Of a stretch of 64,000 nucleotides of DNA, positions 60,363-64,000 are shown one piece after another. Where the stretch lies: NCBI GenBank assembly GCA_949358305.1, contig OX442315.1, positions 18,502,427 to 18,566,426 on the forward strand, given 5' to 3'. Source of the DNA: Strigamia acuminata. Its lineage: Eukaryota; Arthropoda; Chilopoda; Geophilomorpha; Linotaeniidae. The position numbers and the translations under genes are program-made. The notes under the pieces are model-generated. The model had not been told where the DNA came from. It saw only the letters and a program-made list of their open reading frames with translations, and made no database searches. Position 1 is the first letter of the stretch; every line of letters starts with the position of its first letter.

Positions 60363-63300
60363 AACGATCGTCAGTTAGTTGGAGTTTATTTAGTAGTAAC
60401 AAATTAGGGTTATATTAGAGGGTCATGTTGCACACCGTGTTGTGGTTATAAGTATATTGTTATGGATCTGAAATGTTTTATGGATTAAAAAGGTATGTTT
60501 TTGCTAAGTCTTAGCTAAGTGGTTGGTTTTTATCAAGTTTCATCTTCATTTTCCTCCACAAATCTAGTTCGCAATTGTTGAGGTAAACTTCAACGGGGTT
60601 TCTTTTTATTTGGAAAGTGGCACTACCTAGTGGCCGATTATTGCAATTGATTACTGCAACTGAAATTGCATATGCAACAACAGGTGCGTCTGAACAGTAG
60701 TGGAGGAACTACTGAGTGGCAGAAAAACCCCTCGTTGCTACGGAACCTGAACCTACAGGTTTTGTTGAGGCCCTAAATATATTTTTGCATTAGAGTAAAA
60801 AAAAACCCTGAATTATGATTGGGGACCTAAAAAGTGGCCGACGGCCGACGCTCACTCGTAGAGAGTTAAAGATTTGAAAATTCTCAAATCAAATCTCTGT
60901 TTTCGTTGATTTGAAATGAGACAAACTAAATTTGATTGATTTGCCAGCATTGCTGCTGATTTTTAAATCTCATTTGATTAGGCGCTGCAAGAGTTTGCTC
61001 TGCCCTGCACCGATCTCTGACCATGTTGACTAAAGTATAAATGAATAAAATATTAACTTACCATTATTCAATGTGATTAATTATTGATTCGATGTTGAAA
61101 ATTTTTACTCCGTATTTGTTTTTGAAATTGATATTTCCAAGCAATTCTTGAGCACGTAAACATTACCGGTAGTTTCCTTTGAAAAAAGCACAGAATTAAT
61201 AATAACTGGACTGTTCCAAGCTAATTTGTTCGTGCACAAATACCAAAAGGACGTTTTGTTCAATTTTTCAAAGAATGGGTGACTGTTCCACTACAAATTT
61301 AAAAGAAATAATTACAAAGAAAGTAAATTGAAAAACATAAAACGAAGTATAAGTATCCTAGGGCCTACTTTGCAGCATGCAGTTGCCAAGAACATTCAAC
61401 CCTAATGTTACTTGGCTGAGTGCCCACCAGATTTATAAAAAGCAAAACAAAGTTTTAAAGAAATCTGTCTTGTTTTGTTTACATAACAAAGAGTTTCTAA
61501 TAACGAGAGATCTTTCTCGAATGTTTCTCAAAGAAATGCTCGAGCGTCGGTTCCTCTTTCATTCGCGCTTATTTGTTACAGATTTTTATAGTTCTGATAA
61601 CGCCAAGTTCGCACAACAACTAAGTTTCTAAATTCTAAAAACTGGAGTCAAATTTCACATTTGTACTGCTTTTTGTCAGCATATTGCGCATTTAAATTTC
61701 TTGTTCTGCGATATCAAAGTTTACCACAAAATTCACGTCGTTTTACAACCTGGCAGCATAATTCAAAGATGACATCGTTTAAAACACGCAGGAATAATTT
61801 GGTTATCTGTTTTGTACATAAATGAGAATCTCTCAACTCAAACCGCTTATTTATTTATACATTTTGCACTTTTTTCTTCTGAATCATTAGTTTTGTCTGC
61901 AATATTGTGGAACACTTAACGGGAAATGTAAAGCGCAATTGTTGTGACTTGTGATAAACAACTTTAACATAAAAATCAGCATAATTTTTCAACTATCCGA
62001 TACTCCACTGCTATAAATAGTAATGCAATATAACCAAGAGATCCAATCCAATCTAACATTAAGCCATACAAATACAATTTTTTTTAATTTTTTTTATAAA
62101 ACTTACTTTATGCTAAAAAAAAAAGTCACAAACCTACCTCGTGAATGTCAAATGTAAACTAGGAAGAACGAAAATAAAAGTGAAATCTTGGATCAAAGGA
62201 TTTGATAAACAAACGAAAATAGTCTGGGTAAAAAAAAGTTAAATAAACAAACCCTAGGTACTGTAATCGTGATGAATTCTCTGATTATTTTTAACAACAT
62301 TACGAAATTGTGAGCTAAAAATCCAGTTCAATCTCCAAAACATGTATTTCATGGTAGCACAAAAAAATAAATGTATAAAAAAAATATTGTCACCTGACTG
62401 ATCAAATTCAAAACATCTATGATGTCGAATTCTTGACATATCTATCAACAGTCCAAAAATAGAATTGAACAGACAGAGATTAATTAAAGTAAAAGAAAAA
62501 GCACCGTCGATGTCTGAAGAAAAACAAACCAATCCATTACGATTCAAAATCCGTAAATAAGCACAGTGGCAGAGCGACAAATTGCCTTCCTTCATCATTA
62601 ATAAATTGCCACGATTGTCTGAAGGTGTCGTGCTATCCGTTTATTTATTTTTAAGGGAAAAGTATTTGCTTTTCTCTGTAAATACGGAAAAATTCAAGAT
62701 TCCTTATACAAACACATGAAAAAGCAAATGGAGCAGACAATTAAATCAAGCATCCCTAATAGGCTCTAAGAAAAACAAACCTTTACCGGTATTTGAAGAA
62801 AATTTTAAAAAATTATAAATAATCTTTAATTAATTTTTTGTTCCATCTGCCTTTTTTCTTCGTTCATCGATTCTTTCTAAGTGATGTAAATATTATCATA
62901 TTCAATATTTCGCACGTAATGTGTATGGTAATTCGCAGAACTGGAAAGATAATGAATATTTAAACGAGAAAAATTAATTTTTTTTCTAAATTTTAATTTA
63001 CCTAAACCAAAATGAATGAAAATGCTAATAATCTTCGCACGAAATTTATTCTAGTGAATATAAATGACCCAAACACTTGTCAAAAATTACACCATATTTT
63101 AAACCGCTATAAATTATGGAAACTTTAAAAGGATTTAGTCCCTGAATTAACAAACAAACCACTTAATCCCGCACATTCATGTAACCGTGAATTATACACA
63201 TTTTAAAAATTCAGAAATAAAATAAAACGACGCATCAAATGGCCCAGCAAACAAATAGCGCCAACTACCGGAAGAATTTTGAATCTAATTCCTTTCTGTC

Positions 63301-64000
63301 TCGCCTAATATCTCGCATTTATGAATCCCCAGATTAAAAACAAAGAAATTTGAGATATAATAAAAGAAATGTCATGTCTAAATTTCTGCAATCCACACCG
63401 TAAACAAAGTTGTTTTCTTTTCTATATATATATTTTTTTTAAGTTTTTTCAAATTTCCAGATTTCGACAGACGATGGAAATCTGAGAGAAATCTAAAGTA
63501 AATAAATCCGAGTTTCGACATTAGTAAACTCAAATCTATCTACATTAAAACAAACGTTTTTATTTCATAACCCCCGACTTAAACCGTTTTAGTTGGGAAT
63601 AAATAAATTCCCACAGCAATCACACGAAAGAGCTTCAATGCCTTGTCTCGTATCAATCTTTAATGGTTGTATTATTGTACATACTATATTTACCTCATCG
63701 CTTATTGATTTCAACTACCAACATTATAATCAAAATTCATCCAAAACAGAAATTTATAACTTTAAATTGTTATTTCACCTTAAGACCTTAATATCATCAC
63801 CAAGGTAATGACTAATGATAACAATCCGCCCCCTTTGTCCAGCAAATGCAGGAATTACCAAATTAAAATGCAACGAACCTGAAAAGAATAAATGTCGAGT
63901 ATTGTGCAATGTGTGCGTCCATTAAACATTTATTATAATACTTCTTCGTGCAAAGCAAAGCCGGGTCCAAAATCAGTGGACACTCATACACCGAGCAGGA
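60363..64000. other. Downstream region, no supported gene
   Basis: AT-rich with scattered ACCGGT motifs. Open frames at 61377-61631 (+) and 62254-62598 (-) have no recognisable domains, and no chain of exons with matching phases could be built. It may be 3' UTR, intron of a gene beyond the window, or spacer. Confidence 0.5.

Noticed and set aside
61377-61631. 84-aa frame in the distal region
   Set aside because: No domain, signal or splice partner; composition like surrounding spacer.
62254-62598. 114-aa minus-strand frame
   Set aside because: No family features and no compatible exons; likely a chance open frame.

Overview
This is a eukaryotic window: AT-rich, full of T-runs and microsatellites, with many GT..AG introns of only about 50-90 nt inside genes plus a few long regulatory introns. 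Gene content (NAB corepressor, anion-type Cys-loop receptor, fibrillar collagen, EGF/SEA membrane proteins, trypsin-like protease, RpS27, ferrochelatase) indicates a bilaterian animal. Very short introns and compact spacing fit an arthropod, perhaps a branchiopod crustacean such as Daphnia; that taxonomic guess is inference only. All exon maps were assembled by hand from splice motifs and reading phase. The full-length models each give a whole number of codons.

Layout. 1-21,250 (+): the 3' part of a NAB (EGR-binding corepressor) gene, entered inside an intron, with a 9.3-kb intron rich in candidate regulatory motifs and probably a very long 3' UTR. 22,593-24,337 (+): a 423-aa Cys-loop receptor with anion-type M2. 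25,825-33,868 (+): a 1,485-aa fibrillar procollagen with VWC domain, about 337 Gly-X-Y triplets and a COLF1 propeptide. A small candidate gene of low confidence lies at about 34.8-35.1 kb (+). 35,370-38,745 (-) and 39,418-53,638 (-): two tandem paralogues encoding type I membrane proteins (signal peptide, EGF modules, SEA domain, EGF, one TM helix, short tail), of 701 aa and about 1,993 aa. 55,034-56,319 (-): a secreted trypsin-like protease. 57,471-58,120 (-) RpS27 and 58,414-60,362 (+) ferrochelatase are head to head across about 0.26 kb. 60,363-64,000 shows no gene I can support.

The most unusual part is the 14-kb EGF/SEA gene. Exons 2-27 alternate strictly between a short EGF exon and a long EGF-like exon, as a two-exon supermodule. 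Inside it a six-exon block of about 1.35 kb has been tandemly copied to three copies with an identical recombination junction. One copy lost four exons and carries filler DNA, another received a degenerate LTR retrotransposon after the duplication, and a pogo-like MITE lies in a neighbouring intron. Between two copies an intron is identical while the flanking exons differ mostly by amino-acid replacements, which suggests diversifying selection on a fast-evolving surface protein.
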